Source: Gonium pectorale (Eukaryota > Chlorophyta > Chlorophyceae > Chlamydomonadales > Volvocaceae). Taken from it: a stretch of 64,000 bases of DNA. The translations under genes were made by a program, and so were the position numbers. The notes under the pieces are model-generated. The model saw nothing but the letters and a program-made list of their open reading frames with translations. It was not told where the DNA came from and ran no database searches. The stretch's first letter is position 1, and each line of letters starts with the position of its first letter. Below, piece by piece: positions 11,871 through 24,768 of this stretch. The stretch is taken from contig LSYV01000070.1 of NCBI GenBank assembly GCA_001584585.1, positions 11,790 to 75,789 of the forward strand. Direction: 5' to 3'.

Positions 11871-13245
11871 TTTGTGGAGGTTGTTAGAGCAATGTTACAA
11901 ATGCTCTATCGGTAGTTAATGCTTTGACTATGCGCAGGTTTCTTTGCTCGAAGAATTCCTTGCGCTGAGGTACTTCGTGTCAAGATATCCGGTACTTTGT
12001 AGCTATGGCGAACCTGAGTGGACGGTAAGACTGAGAACCCGAGGTGTCGACCAGGACGCCGTACAACTGTCAGCGTGCCACCGTGCCCACAGGGCGAGGC
12101 AACCGAAAGAATAGGGGTTAAGGCCGTGTCGTGTGCTGGGTAACCCACCAAGTGACGATGTCTTTTCAATAGGTGAAGCTGCTTTGAGTTTTGGCTAGCT
12201 AGGATATGAGAATATCATGCTTTGCGCCGTGAGGCACATCGTCGCCCGCAAAACCTTGGGCGCGCATTGCTCCATGCTCCTAGCTCTGTTAGCAACAGAT
12301 CGGATATTCTCTTGGGATGAACTTGGACACAGCGTCAGCACTTGCACTGCCCATAGTCCCCTCACCAAAACTGTGGTATACTACGTGTGCGTGCTGCTTC
12401 AAGGCAGAGAATTCCAGCTGAGACGTATGTTACACTGCAGGGCCAGCCTGGCAACCACTGTACTGCTTACACCTTGCTGACAATCTTGGTACGTATCTCG
12501 AGTATCCCCGCCACGGCTTGAAAGAAAAGAAAACAGGTAAGGCCACCCCTACGGTAATACATAATTGAAGGTGCGACATTGCCAGTAGGATACATAGCAT
12601 GGCGGGCGACCGAGACGAGCAGACGGGCCCTCCGTAAAATCCTGAACCCTGAGCTTAGGACGCGAGCAAAACCAGAATCTGCACGGATTCGTGCCCTTCA
12701 AAAAAAGGAAACACTGCAATTGGGGAGCCACACCACACCTCTACGGACATGCGTACCCGAAGGCGCGATGTTTCCAGCAGGGCGGGCGGGCGGTACAGAA
12801 AAAGGCAAGCGAACGAGGCAAACGAGCAGACGCACCCTTTCACCGCTATTGACATGCCACTTGGCAGGCGTCCCTAAACCAGAAGAGGCTCATGGGCAAC
12901 TCTAGCGACAATACTAGCCACCACGCCCCGCCCACATAAGCACGGCGGGATGAAAGCTCACTCCTGGAGTCCGAGCGATTGCAGCCCAGGACCATTTTTT
13001 ACAATCCGGTAATAATCACGGCGGATTCCCTCATCCCCCCCACACACAATACGTGCCCTGACTGTGTAACGTGAGTTCGGTCCAGCTCGGTAACTGCATC
13101 CTACCTAACCTTATACCGAAGAGCCCCACAAGAAGAGCCCAGGCCTAGGAGCTCGGGGCTGACTCGTTTCCCGCATAGCCATGGCCATGGCGAGGGGCTT
13201 GCAATTTAGAAACGGGGATGACCCTCTCAACACGGCGCTTCCGCT
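11871..13245. other. Intergenic region upstream of the dynein light chain gene
   Basis: No recognisable gene. It contains the dynein light chain promoter and the 3' flank of the small gene to the right, with a minus-strand TGTAA at 12999-13003 about 245 bases after that gene's stop. Confidence 0.5.
12999..13003 (-). terminator. Possible TGTAA polyadenylation signal
   Basis: Minus-strand TGTAA about 245 bases downstream of the stop at 13246, next to an A-rich run. It is a plausible poly(A) signal for the small gene. A five-base motif on its own is weak evidence. Confidence 0.35.
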
Positions 13246-14087
13246 TTAGGCGTTCAGCTTTCCTGCTGAACGGGCCGAGTCCAGCCGCTGCCCCTTCTGG
13301 CTGCCTTGCCGGCTCAGCGGTGCGGTCAGCTGCGGGCTGTTCAAGTAGTACTTGATGGCAACCGTTTCCTTGGCCTGCGGAAATGCCGATACAGACGGCA
13401 GACATGCAGGTCGCCACGGGCAAGAACTCCTCCCGCGAGGCTGTGCCAGAGTCAGGGCAGGATTTACAGAGCAAATGAGCAAACTGAACGGCGTCTGTAA
13501 CAGCCATGCGCGCATGGCAGAACAGTACGTGCCTGCCTTGTACGCTGTATCCTACGGCGCGCTGTGCCCTGGCAAGGCCTCTCCTGGTCAACGTACCTGG
13601 GATGAGCAAGTTGGCACAAAGGGTGAAACCCGCCGGCTCTCGTCCGCAAGGCGCCCGGTATTAAAGTCCTCACGATGCGCCTCATACGGAGTGTCGACGC
13701 CGATGAAGCGCTGCAGGTGTGTGGGGCCAGGTTGATCAGGACACAGACACGTCAGCCGTAAATGTGGCTAAGATGGAGAAGCCGGACTATGCAGCCCGAC
13801 CGGGCAGGTGCCAAGTAACAATTTCGTAAGCCAGCCGAGGCACGTATAATGCTGTTAGATAAGGAATGGGGCCCGAGTCCTACCTCAGTGTTCGCCCGAG
13901 CGGATTGGTCCTTAGCTTGGTGTGGGTTTGCAGGCACGAACGGGACAGCTCTTAGAGAAGGCTGTTCCCGCTTCGGTGACGGTGGCATGAAGGTCGTCTT
14001 TGGATACAACTTCTGCTCGGGTACAAGTCTTCGACCCGTGGCCTTCCGCTCCGCACGGATAAGACGTATCAGGTCGGCGTCGCTCAT
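13246..14087 (-). CDS. Small basic protein of unknown function, three exons
   Basis: Exons 14087-13884, 13710-13597 and 13374-13246 are all phase 0 with consensus GT/AG sites and give 148 residues. Exon 1 encodes MSDADLIRLIRAERKATGRR, then LVPEQKLYPKTTF and a Pro/Lys-rich stretch. Exon 2 encodes RFIGVDTPYEAHREDF, then NTGRLADESRRVSPFVP. Exon 3 encodes AKETVAIKYYLNSP and an Arg/Ser/Gln-rich end. There is no signal peptide, membrane segment or enzyme motif. I do not recognise the family. The short, basic, Pro/Tyr-punctuated style resembles proteins that coat microtubules, and ciliary genes lie on both sides, but that is only a guess. The codon style and splice sites look genuine; the 5' end could be incomplete. 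Confidence 0.6.
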
Positions 14088-16423
14088 TTTCTGACGGGAA
14101 AGGGGGAAGAGTTGGACGGTCAGGTTTTGACACGCACACCGCTGCAGCAGTCTGATGCTTCACGCACAGTTAACATGTAGAATTATCCAGGAGCAGAGGT
14201 TGCTGTGCGTCTGGACGGCGGCATCTCCTCCCTGACCACATGGCGTGACGCCGCGAAACAACGTAGACTGTGTGCTGTGCATTGCAAATGTTATTTCTTC
14301 AATTCCTACCAGCTAATGTGTCAGTAGCGTTCGATGCACGCAAAATCTCACCTGCAACCCTGGGAAGCGCCGCGCCAGGAGTGTTCTTCGGAACTGCAAC
14401 AATGCCAAACATTTTACATTTGCCTTTCATTGAGCTGAGCGTCGAAGCCCGCTTACCAGCGCGACATCGTCCGGCGTGATGTAGTCCAGGTCCTCCTCTC
14501 GACCGCTTGTGCTGGCCATTCTCTATTCTGGACCTGTCTATGGCCCTACCCGGTCACGTTCTGGGTTATGACGCTCCAAACGGTTTAGCAGCAGCGACTG
14601 GTCTCTGCTTCAGTTCAGGCCTGGAGCTAGCAATGAGTAGTCCAGCTATATGTATAGCAACCACCACTTCCAGGCTTGTATGCAGCATGACGACCGTACT
14701 TGCCGTACGGCANNNNNNNNNNNNNNNNNNNNNNNNNNNNNNNNNNNNNNNNNNNNNNNNNNNNNNNNNNNNNNNNNNNNNNNNNNNNNNNNNNNNNNNN
14801 NNNNNNNNNNNNNNNNNNNNNNNNNNNNNNNNNNNNNNNNNNNNNNNNNNNNNNNNNNNNNNNNNNNNNNNNNNNNNNNNNNNNNNNNNNNNNNNNNNNN
14901 NNNNNNNNNNNNNNNNNNNNNNNNNNNNNNNNNNNNNNNNNNNNNNNNNNNNNNNNNNNNNNNNNNNNNNNNNNNNNNNNNNNNNNNNNNNNNNNNNNNN
15001 NNNNNNNNNNNNNNNNNNNNNNNNNNNNNNNNNNNNNNNNNNNNNNNNNNNNNNNNNNNNNNNNNNNNNNNNNNNNNNNNNNNNNNNNNNNNNNNNNNNN
15101 NNNNNNNNNNNNNNNNNNNNNNNNNNNNNNNNNNNNNNNNNNNNNNNNNNNNNNNNNNNNNNNNNNNNNNNNNNNNNNNNNNNNNNNNNNNNNNNNNNNN
15201 NNNNNNNNNNNNNNNNNNNNNNNNNNNNNNNNNNNNNNNNNNNNNNNNNNNNNNNNNNNNNNNNNNNNNNNNNNNNNNNNNNNNNNNNNNNNNNNNNNNN
15301 NNNNNNNNNNNNNNNNNNNNNNNNNNNNNNNNNNNNNNNNNNNNNNNNNNNNNNNNNNNNNNNNNNNNNNNNNNNNNNNNNNNNNNNNNNNNNNNNNNNN
15401 NNNNNNNNNNNNNNNNNNNNNNNNNNNNNNNNNNNNNNNNNNNNNNNNNNNNNNNNNNNNNNNNNNNNNNNNNNNNNNNNNNNNNNNNNNNNNNNNNNNN
15501 NNNNNNNNNNNNNNNNNNNNNNNNNNNNNNNNNNNNNNNNNNNNNNNNNNNNNNNNNNNNNNNNNNNNNNNNNNNNNNNNNNNNNNNNNNNNNNNNNNNN
15601 NNNNNNNNNNNNNNNNNNNNNNNNNNNNNNNNNNNNNNNNNNNNNNNNNNNNNNNNNNNNNNNNNNNNNNGACACAGACCCCTGGACCGGGCCCGATCAT
15701 TCTCTGCGCGCTCCCCATGTATGGCAAAAGCACCCAGCAGGAGGTTGCACGCAGCGCGTGCGTGACATGGATGTCCGATGGGCCGCCGGCAAGGTTGCTT
15801 GTGCTGAGGACGCGTTTGCATACACAATATGATAGGCAAGCAAGCCACAAATACAGCGTTAGGGCCCACGTCCGTCCCATGAAAGCCAGAGGGAAAAGGG
15901 ATGGGGGCGTTCATATAGCTTCTGGAGCTGGACAGGCACTGCGCCATACCATTTGCTTGTCCTCTTCTTCTTCCAAGCGTTGAGGCCCACGAATGTCCAG
16001 TGCCCTCACCGCAGTATAAGAGCGACCCTAAGCATACCACGCTACGTAATCACCAAGCCAGGGGCAAATAAAGCATAAATATACGGTCTTCCGGCAATCC
16101 GCCCGTTCAAGACCACTAACAAATGACGAATGAGACTGTACAACCCGTGCTCAACCTGCGGGCAAGCACTAAGCTGGGCAACAATGGTATAGGCGCAGGT
16201 TCAAGAAGCAACGCATGGCCTTTTATCACGCAAAACCAGGGAGCATCCCCTGAGGAAAAGATGCAGCACAAACACGTAGTACGCGGGCCACCGAGGCTGC
16301 GCAAGCACTGCCGCGGTTCAAGGCCTGGGTGCCATAAATGCAGCGCTGGAATGTCACTGTACAGAGCACGCAAGACGCTACTATCCCCCTATGTTGCCTA
16401 GCCGCAAATCCAGCGCCGTTATC
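14088..16423. other. Intergenic region containing an assembly gap
   Basis: The visible sequence on each side of the gap has only short, unrecognisable frames. Anything inside the gap is unknown. The left part is the 5' flank of the small gene and the right part is the 3' flank of the cap methyltransferase gene. Confidence 0.5.
14713..15670. other. Assembly gap (run of N)
   Basis: 958 undetermined bases. Any long open frames across it are artefacts of untranslatable N. Confidence 0.99.
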
Positions 16424-19400
16424 CTAAGCACGGCGCCGCCCGCCACTGACGACCAGATTCCAGCCGTCCTCATCCATGACCGTCTTGGCCCCAAACGTAC
16501 GGGGAGCCAACGGGGCGCTGCCAAAGTGCGGCTCCTCGTTAGTGGCATGACCACCGTTGTGCCGCCAGCTGTTGCCCCTGATGCCCTGCCTCCGACACAG
16601 CTCAGCGACGCTGCGCTCCGCCTGATGCCCTTTGCCGCAAGGAGCCTGCGGTGCACCTTTGCGCCCGCTTCCCCTGCCGGACCCTCCCCATCCAGCCGCA
16701 CGGCCACTTCCAGTGAGGCCGGCCGCAACGCTGCCCGGTTCCTCCGTATCAGCAGCCCCGCAGCCCGCCTCCTCGCCACGGCCCAGGCCATAATGATCGC
16801 CCCGTCGTGATGACCAGTCGCCCGCACCGCCGTTCCCGCCGGACTTCATGCCACAGCCGGTGCTACTAGCGGCACCGACGGCGGTGCTACGTTCCAAGCT
16901 GCTGCTCATACGGCACTGCGGCTGCCCGCCTGCCTGCTGCTGCGCGTGGCGCCGTTGGGAAGCCCACGGGACCGATGTACGGTCCTGCCAGGAGGAGCCG
17001 TATGGCATCGTCGGGCTGCAGCCGTACGAGCCGTATGAGCCGTAGCCTCCAAAGCTGCCGATGCTGCCTTCCGGAATTGGAGGGCTGCGGCCGCTGAGAG
17101 GGCTCTTCCCATAGGGCGGACTGGCTGCACATGGCGTGCTGGCGCCGGACGGCGTGTTTCCTCCAAATGGAACCGACTCCACGGCCGCAGCGTTGGCACC
17201 GAGCGACGAAGCCTGCCAGGTCCGATTGCCGGCGCTGCGGCGGGCACCGCTGCCGCTGCAGGCCCGGGACCTGAAGCCGTCTCTGCTGGCCTTGTCCGCC
17301 CGACTGTCACCGTCCGGCGTGCAACCACCGGCTGCGCTGCAGCCTGCTGCGGGGGACGTCAACCCGCCGCGGACGCGGCTCCATGCCGGCTGACCCTCGG
17401 GCGGCGGGCCTGCCGCTGCCGCGATGCGCCCCGCCGTGCCTGCCATGCAGCCCAATTGAGCTCCGGGCCTCCGGGCCTCGCGCGGCCACTCCGGTGCGGC
17501 TTCAGAGACGGCAGTCAGCGCCGCCGCGCGCACCCATCCAGACCCCACGGGCGCGGAGCCCACTGCGAAGCCCTTGCTGTCGTTTGCAAACATGCTCCTG
17601 TACTTCAGCCCACGCGCCGCCTTGCAGACAAACGGGGGAGTCTCGAGGGTGGCCACACCTGGAGCAAAACGGAGGCCAAGACTTACTGCATGCAAACGCT
17701 CGAGTGCGCAGGTCTCATAGGTAGGGTGGGGCAGTGCTGCGCACGAATGCATGCGAAGAAGGCGAAACAGGCACCAGCGCCATTCAAGCCCGCAGTGGAC
17801 CTCTTACTCACTGTCCAAGGCCTTTCCCCCTGCGAGCCCGCCCGCCAGCGCGGCCTCCGCCTGCTCCACAACCAGCCGCTGCCGCTCCTCTATTGCTGAC
17901 GCGGGCTGGCTGTCGCCGTCCGTGTCGGCCATTGCGGCCTCGCAGGCGCGCGTCTGGCGCCGCGCCAGCTCCTGCGTCCGCGCCGCCAGGTAGACGTAAA
18001 AATCGCCGCTGACGCAGCAGGACAGGGGCACCACGCCCGTAATCGCCATGGGCCGGAGGGCGACGCTGCCCGGGGAGTCCGAGGAACACGCACGCAGGTG
18101 GGCTGCCGGGGAGGTGTGGGATGCAGCGCGCGAGAGAGTAACATCGCTTCTGCATTCGCCAGACTGGGAGCTGCCCTCGCCTGCGGCCCACGGCGCGCTT
18201 ACGCCTGATGCAGGCCCAGGCTCGTCAGGGGATGGCTCCGCTGGCAGGCGGTCGCAAGCTGGAGCTGCGTTGCCACCGGCGAAAGTCACGGCCGTGTCCC
18301 CGGAAGCTATGGGCTCCTCAAGATGAACAGGCACGTCGGGCGTCGGGGCTGGGTCCGTGTCAGCGCACGGCGAGCCAAGCTTTGGATTCGCGGCTGCCCC
18401 GCCGGCAGCGGCCTGAGCGTCCGGCTGCGGCACGACCTCAATGGCCTCCCCTCCGGCCCCAGGCCTAAGCCCAACAGAAGCCTCAGGGACCGGAAGCGGC
18501 TTGCTCAGGTGTGGACAGTCATAACCCTTGGGCGGCGGCTCACGCAGGTCCCTGGCAGGTGCGCCTGATGCACACCATCCCTCACACCGCATCGCAGCGG
18601 TGTGCCTAGGCGGCGACTGGGTGCCACCTGGCTGGTCCGCAGCCGCAGTGCATCCGCCCGTGCGCTCCCGGTCCGTGCACGCCGGGGCCGCTGTTGCCGG
18701 CGGCTCCAGCTTCTCAAACGCTACCCCTGCCGGTGCCTGCGCCGGGGCTGCGGCTGCCGCCACCTCCACCTCCATCACCGCGGCGAGCCCCGCCAGTAGC
18801 TGCGAGGCCGCCACGCCGCCGTCCTCCAGGCGGCCCACCGCCACCACGAAGCGCTCCGGCGAGCAGGCGCACGAGGCGAAGGGCTTGACGAGCGCCAGGC
18901 GCTCAAAGCTGCGGTGCAGCACGTAGAGCACGCTGGCCGAGAACATTGTCAGGCAATCGCCCAGGCGCAGCACCGCGCAGCCACCGGGCGCCAGCACGCT
19001 CAGCGCGGTGGCGGCCTCCCAGAGCAGCTGCCTGCGGTACAGCGTGTCGTACTCGCCCTCCATGTCGCCGGCGCTGGAGGGCGGCCAGCCGCAGCGGGCA
19101 CGGCGGAGGCTACACAGGTCTCCTAGGACCAGGTTGCACAGCGCGGGGGGCTTGGGCGCCGCAGCTGAGCGGGCAGGGCCAGGTGCAGGTGGCGTTGAGG
19201 CGACGGGTCCGTCGCTGGCTGTGGCGCTGGAGGCTAGGGCACGGCAGGTAGCCGGCGTGAAAAGGGCAAGCCGGTTGGTTGCGGTGAGCGCTTTGGCGTC
19301 GATGCCGGCGACCGGCTGAAGGGCAACCCGCGCGGCCGCTCCTTCATCGAGCTGCGAGACGTAGGTCGTCGCTGCATGCGTTGCAAGGAGGCTGCACGAC

Positions 19401-22400
19401 CAGGGCGCGGACTGTTGCGCGGCTGCTACCGCGGCTGCAGCAGCTCTGGAGACGCGGGCACGGCTGCCTGTACTGGGGGCGCTGCTGCCGTCGCTGCTGC
19501 AAGCGCCGTCCACGCCGCTTTCGCTGCTACTGCTGCTTCTGCCGCCGGCAGGTTTTACACCGTTGCCGCCGTCGCTCGAGGCGCCGATGTCCTCGTCGAT
19601 GCTGAGCTCGTTGCAGCTCTCGCTGTTCCGGCGGAGGGCGCGTCGCTGACGGTTGCGCTTCGGCGAGGGGCGCCTCGCCGCTGCCGTTCCGCCAGTCCAG
19701 CGCAGCAAGTAGTCCGTGGCGCCCAGGCCGTGCATCGACAGGTCCAGAGCCCGTGGGGCCGCGCCCGCGCCTGCAGCGCTGGCTGCAGCGTGCTGGACCA
19801 CCGACAAAGCGGCGTCCAGGGCAGCGAGCTTCCAGTACGAGCGACCCGCTGAGCCCACGCCGCCACGCCGCGGCGCGACGCAGATGGGTGGCACGTGCCG
19901 GCAGCGGCGCGCAGGCTTGCTTACCGGTAAGCTGTGCTCCTGCTCCCATTCCCCAAGACCGCCTGTGGCGACGCCGGCGTTCGTCCCGGCGTGTCGAACC
20001 CCTAGGGCGCCCTTGCTTGCGACCGCAACCCCTTCAGGGGAAGACGCGGAGGGCGAGCTGTACTCCTCACGCGCCCTGCGGAGCGCCACCAGCACGCGGT
20101 CGTCGATGATGAGCTTGGACTTTGTAAGCTTGGTGGGTGGTACCTGCATTCCCAGGTGCACGCTCCCCGCCGGCCCGCCCTCCACGCTCGCAACGGAGCC
20201 GACGCCAGCCGCCGCCTCCGCCGACCAGACGGCCACCTCCGCTGCCGCCAGCGGCGGGCTGTAGTTGTACAAGGGCGATGTGTCGGGCGCAGCAGCCCAG
20301 CAGGAAGGTGGAATGGCAGCGCCCGAGGAAGGCACGGTGGAGGTGTCTACTGCTGCTGCTGCTGCTGCTGTGGGGGCGGCGGCGGCAGCGGCGGTGCCGT
20401 CGTCATCCGCGTGGCGCCCGCTGCAGTCCAACTGAAACCCGCCGCTGACGAACCTACTGACGCCCAGCCCCGCGCCGCCCAGCCCCACGCCGCCAAGGCC
20501 GGTGTCACCCAGCCCAGTGACGCCAAGACCAGGGTCACGGTAGCCAAGTCCTGCGGCGCCAAGCCCAGCGCCGCCGCCCCCGATGCCCGTGAAGAAGCCG
20601 TGGACCTCCGCGCTGCTCCCCAACCCCAGTCCGGCGCGGCCCGTGTTTCCAACTGCCTGCAAGGGCTCCACCACGCCCAGCCCGTCCCGGCCCAGGCCGG
20701 CGCCCTCCTTGTAGCCCATTTTGGCCATCAGCTTTGCAATCGTGGCTGACAACCCGGAGCCGCCCGTCGCGCTGCCGCTGCTATTTCCGCTGTTCCCTGT
20801 CGTAGCTGCCGCCGTCGAATCCCGCACCCCTTCTTGGCCGCGGCTGAGGCTGCGGTCCTCCCGCGAGCGGACGTCTGCACCGAGCCCAGCCAGATCCCCC
20901 GCGCTGCCGCAGCCGCCGCCGTGGCCCTGCCGGTGGCCGAGGCCGAAGCGCACAGGGCCCCGGTAGTAGCCGTGGCTGCTGGAAAGACCGGAGCCTAGGC
21001 CCTGAGCGCTGCCGGCGCTGGTGCTGAGCTGGCCCTGCAGGGCGGCTGCCGCCGCGATGGCGCCGCCGTCAAGTCCAAGGTCGTTGCGGCGGCGCCTGTA
21101 CTGCTCCTGGCGCTCCTGCAGCGTGCCCAGCAGCTCCCTGCGGCGGCCCAGCACGTTGCTGGTGCTGTTATTGGAGCCGTCGATGGACTCACCAGGAGCC
21201 ACGAACAAGCGCCGGTCCAGCCGCAGCATCTGGACGCAGAATGTGGGGCACAGGAGCAACAGAGTCGGGCGAGGCAAAGAGGGAGCGTTTGCAAGGTGGA
21301 TTCACGCATCGCACAGGTATGGTCCAGTGACACAATTGCACAACTCCTAGTAGCTAGCTTTGAAGCATGAGGTGTTACGCACGATTTGATGATCAACACA
21401 GCGGCTGCGCGAAGTCCGATACTGCGTTACAGAGGACGGACGCATGCAAGGTGGTTGTCTGGCCCTGCCCTGCCCACCTGCATGCGTAAGAACCACTCGG
21501 CCGCAAAGTGTTCCTTGACGCGGCGGATGGCGTTGGCGGTCGGGCCGCTGGGCGGCAGGCCCGACTTGTCGAGCGCGTCGCGGATGGAGCTCGCGGTGCA
21601 GGCCGAGAAGTGCTGCGCGGCCCCCAGCACCGAGTCGAGGAAGGGTTCCGGCATGGCCGACCGCGGCAGCATGGCCCTGCAGCGCAACCACAGTGGCAAA
21701 ACCCCACGACTCAATTCATGACCCATGAGTCCAGCGCCCGCGGCGTGCAAAGGCAGGTATCGTGGCATCGCCGCATCGGCTGCCAAGGGAGCTGCCAAGC
21801 AGCTTTCCAGCTGCGGTCCCGAGACTCGGCTTCTGAAGCCGGACACACCGTTGTTCATTTTCGCGCTTACGCTCGTCGTATGCGTTTTCCTTTTCAACAC
21901 CTCTGTTCCGCAGTGCGCAATGAACAGCCCCCCCGACCAGCAACACCCTCACCCGTCCAGGAAGACGTCTTCGCCGCACTTCTTCAGCAGGACCTCCAGC
22001 ACCGGCGCTTGGACGCCCCGGAAGCCCTGGCATACCACATAGACCTCGCTGTTGCACGCCTGCAGCGGCAGAGGCAGGGGCACAAGAGCGCATAACATGA
22101 GAGTCCGCACACAACAGCAGGCCTCAGCACCATGCCAGTCCCAAAGCCTGCACCGTGCCAGTTCTCAAGCCTAGCCCGCTGGCTTGGAAGGTACCTTGCT
22201 GGTGCAGGGCTTGCACACGGTGACCTTGTCAAAGAGGCAGCCGACCAGATGCAGCAGCCCCAGCGACGTGTGCTCGAACAGCGTGAAGCCCTTCCACAGA
22301 AAGCTGCCTCCCTCCGCCAGCAGGCCGAGCGCCGCCACCACCTCGGCGTAATGCAACGACGCGTTGACCAGCTCCTGCGCCTCCGGCACCATGGACGTGT

Positions 22401-23529
22401 CGATCGCTCCGTCCGCCGTGACCAGCAGCGCCCCGGCCACCCCGGCGGCGGAGAAGCGGCGGCGGGCCGTCTCCCAGATGGCGCGGATGTTGTCGGGTCG
22501 CCGCACGTCGCCCGAGTCGTCCGCGCCGAAGCACCAGTGCCGCAGTGTAGCGCGCATGAAGGCGTCGTCGTCCACCATGGCGAACTGGTCGTTGCCGCCG
22601 TAGTAGGGGTTCAGAGACACTGCGGCGGCATTAATAAGTGTTTCAGTAAGATGAGGCTCAGTCCATAGAACGGGGGACGTGGACAGGGGCGGCAAAAGAG
22701 GACGTGGATCCTTGGGACATCCTCGTCAGAGCACGAATGCCGGCACACGTGCCCTGCAGACTACGAATGCGTGCCGCCCCAGTCCAACGGCCACGATAGG
22801 AGGACACAGCATCCAACTCCCCAGGCATTGCGCACCACTCGGACACCCACGCATCACGCAGGCCGACATACCTGCCAGCCAGTCCCAATGCCAGCCTGAG
22901 CGGTGCGTCCGCAGATAGTGGTTGACGGCCGCCACGAAGCCGCCGGGCGCCTCGCACAGGTGCACAGTCACAGCGCTGGGCTTGGGCGTGGCAGTCGCCG
23001 TGGGAGTCGGAGGCGCTGTGGCTGAGCCCCCGCTGCCCCGCTGCCAGCCCGCAGCACCACCGCCGCAGCCGCTGTGCACTCGGGCTGCCGCGCGCGCCGT
23101 CTCAGGCGCCCGCGTGCAGGCCATGCCCACTCCCAGGGCGGCGCTCTCAGGCAGCAGGTCAAACCGCACGATCAGCTCGTACATCTTCGCCCAGGCGATT
23201 GTCGCGAGCTCGACCTGATATACCTTGCGCAGGTCCCGCCGAACATACTCCGCGTAGTTGGCTAGCTGCGCGTAGCTGTCCCAGGCGGTGTTATCGAGGT
23301 CATCGAGGAGCCCCTTAGCCTCATTAAGTGCCGCTCGGTGCGGAGCTGCGCCTGGTACTTCCCACGCGGGCGAGCCGAAGAAAGCGGCGGGGTCGGTCGG
23401 CAGCGTGCACGAACCCGTGTCAAGGCGCCGCTCCCGGTCGTCCAGCAGCGCGACTGCCTTCCGCCAGCACAATTGGTACATGTTGTCATCCCTACTGCAG
23501 CCGTTAGGAGCGGACGTGCCGCGTCGCAT
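16424..23529 (-). CDS. CMTR2: CMTR2-type cap-specific mRNA 2'-O-methyltransferase with inserted G-patch
   Basis: It is predicted to methylate the ribose 2'-O of the second transcribed nucleotide of capped mRNA. Exons 23529-22872, 22619-22195, 22059-21953, 21676-21478, 21229-17812 and 17658-16424 join in frame to about 2013 residues, far longer than animal CMTR2 (about 770). Exon 1 carries the SAM-binding VHLCEAPGGFVAAVNHYL (near residue 188). Exons 2-3 carry SLNPYYGGND, LLVTADGAID, GGSFLWKGFTLFEH and NSEVYVVCQGF, consistent with the K-D-K-E catalytic tetrad. Exon 5 contains a G-patch (IAKLMAKMGYKEGAGLGRDG, about 626-665), a run of GLG repeats, long Ala/Gly/Ser-rich linkers and a second, degenerate Rossmann-like domain (LLWEAATALSVLAPGGCAVL, near 1200). 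Exon 6 is low complexity and ends TFGAKTVMDEDGWNLV. The start may lie further upstream, since TAG at an acceptor-like site precedes DDNMYQLCWRKAV. Confidence 0.85.
21858..21900 (+). repeat. Short element shared with a CYP51 intron, copy 1
   Basis: The block TTTCGCGCTTACGCTCG-N-CGTATGCGT followed by a pyrimidine-rich tail and TTTCAA recurs at 62897-62940 in the same orientation. This copy lies in intron 3 of the cap methyltransferase gene (21677-21952). Confidence 0.75.
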
Positions 23530-24768
23530 GGTGCCTCACAGGCGCCGTCAAGTCAGGCACCACCCTGCTTACACCTCATCCGCAAGGCACGTCGACCTCG
23601 TGGCATATTTAGGCAGCAATTGTTACCGCCGCAACACTATTATGCCGCTGTGTGAATCGGCGGTTGGACGGCATAAGGTAACAGTTGACGCACTGGATTC
23701 TTATTCAAAACCCCTTCGTTGAATAAGGCTCCGGATATTAAGGGCATATCGAGGAACAGTCCAGCGTCCAGCTAGAGTTGCCCATTTGTATGTGTACTAT
23801 AATGCTAGTGGTCAAATTTATATAACAACTGGAATGGAGAAGCCAAGGAGCAGAGAACGGTGTCACGTGCAGCGACAGAAACGGAGACGGACGAGCAATT
23901 CATGGTACTGGCGATAACCAATTACGGATATTGCTCTACTTGTTCTGGCTTATGCGATCCGCGCCTAGTGGCGCGACCGGGTCTTCGTCACTTCAGCCCT
24001 AGTAGGCCATGGGACCTAGTAGGCCGTTCACCCCGCTCGCCACGTTGACCTGCTGCACAAGTAGATCTTACCGCAGAAGTGTAAGTGCCGACCTAGCGGT
24101 AACGTGGCTGCGACCTGGCATGCGGAGCACGTTGCCTGCCCGGGGCCAAGACGCAAGACGGCTGCGTTGTAGCTCTACACTGGCGGCCAGCGACCTAACA
24201 GCACAGGCGACAAACGACCCACATACCCAGGCGACAAATGCGGTCGTCGGCTGCCCCTGCCCGTATCTCCATACATGCCCACGGAAGTTCGATAGCAGTG
24301 GTTCCACTCGAAATTCAGCACCACGCACGGCGCAATGAGACACGTCTGCAGTACCAAAATGGGACCAGCAACAAGGGCACATAGGGCACCCAGGCCCGCA
24401 GCAAGCTCTTCATACTGCAGCCGCCTGCCACGCATACAGTGGCACCGCGTACGTCAATATATTGTCACATGCGTCACGCAAGCCGTCTAGACGCCGCATG
24501 AAACTGTGTACGGTGCTTTCTACCTATGTGATCTACCTATGATGCTGCGGGTGTCAGTGCCTAGTCTACTTTCTTCTAGCTCAACCACAGCAGATCCCGA
24601 GCGATGTATCCGTGACGTCACAACCCGGAGTTAGGAGCCCCGCGGCTAACATGTGCATATGTTACTCGTGTGCAGAGCTTTGAGGAGGGATATGCATTTC
24701 GACTTGCCCGAAGGCGTTGTGCGTCCCTAACGGCACGTCCGCTGCATACCCTTGCCGCAAAAGACCTC
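23530..24768. other. Intergenic region
   Basis: No gene is recognised. This is the 5' flank of the cap methyltransferase gene and the 3' flank of CFAP45, both on the minus strand, and is AT-richer than the flanking exons. A further 5' exon of the methyltransferase could lie near 23530-23700. Confidence 0.5.

Noticed and set aside
10944..11915. 323-codon plus-strand open frame
   Set aside because: It is antisense to the dynein light chain exons, which account for the codon structure. Its own translation shows no family similarity.
14507..16040. Several 360-460 codon frames on both strands around the first gap
   Set aside because: Nearly all of their length is undetermined bases, so no coding claim can be made.
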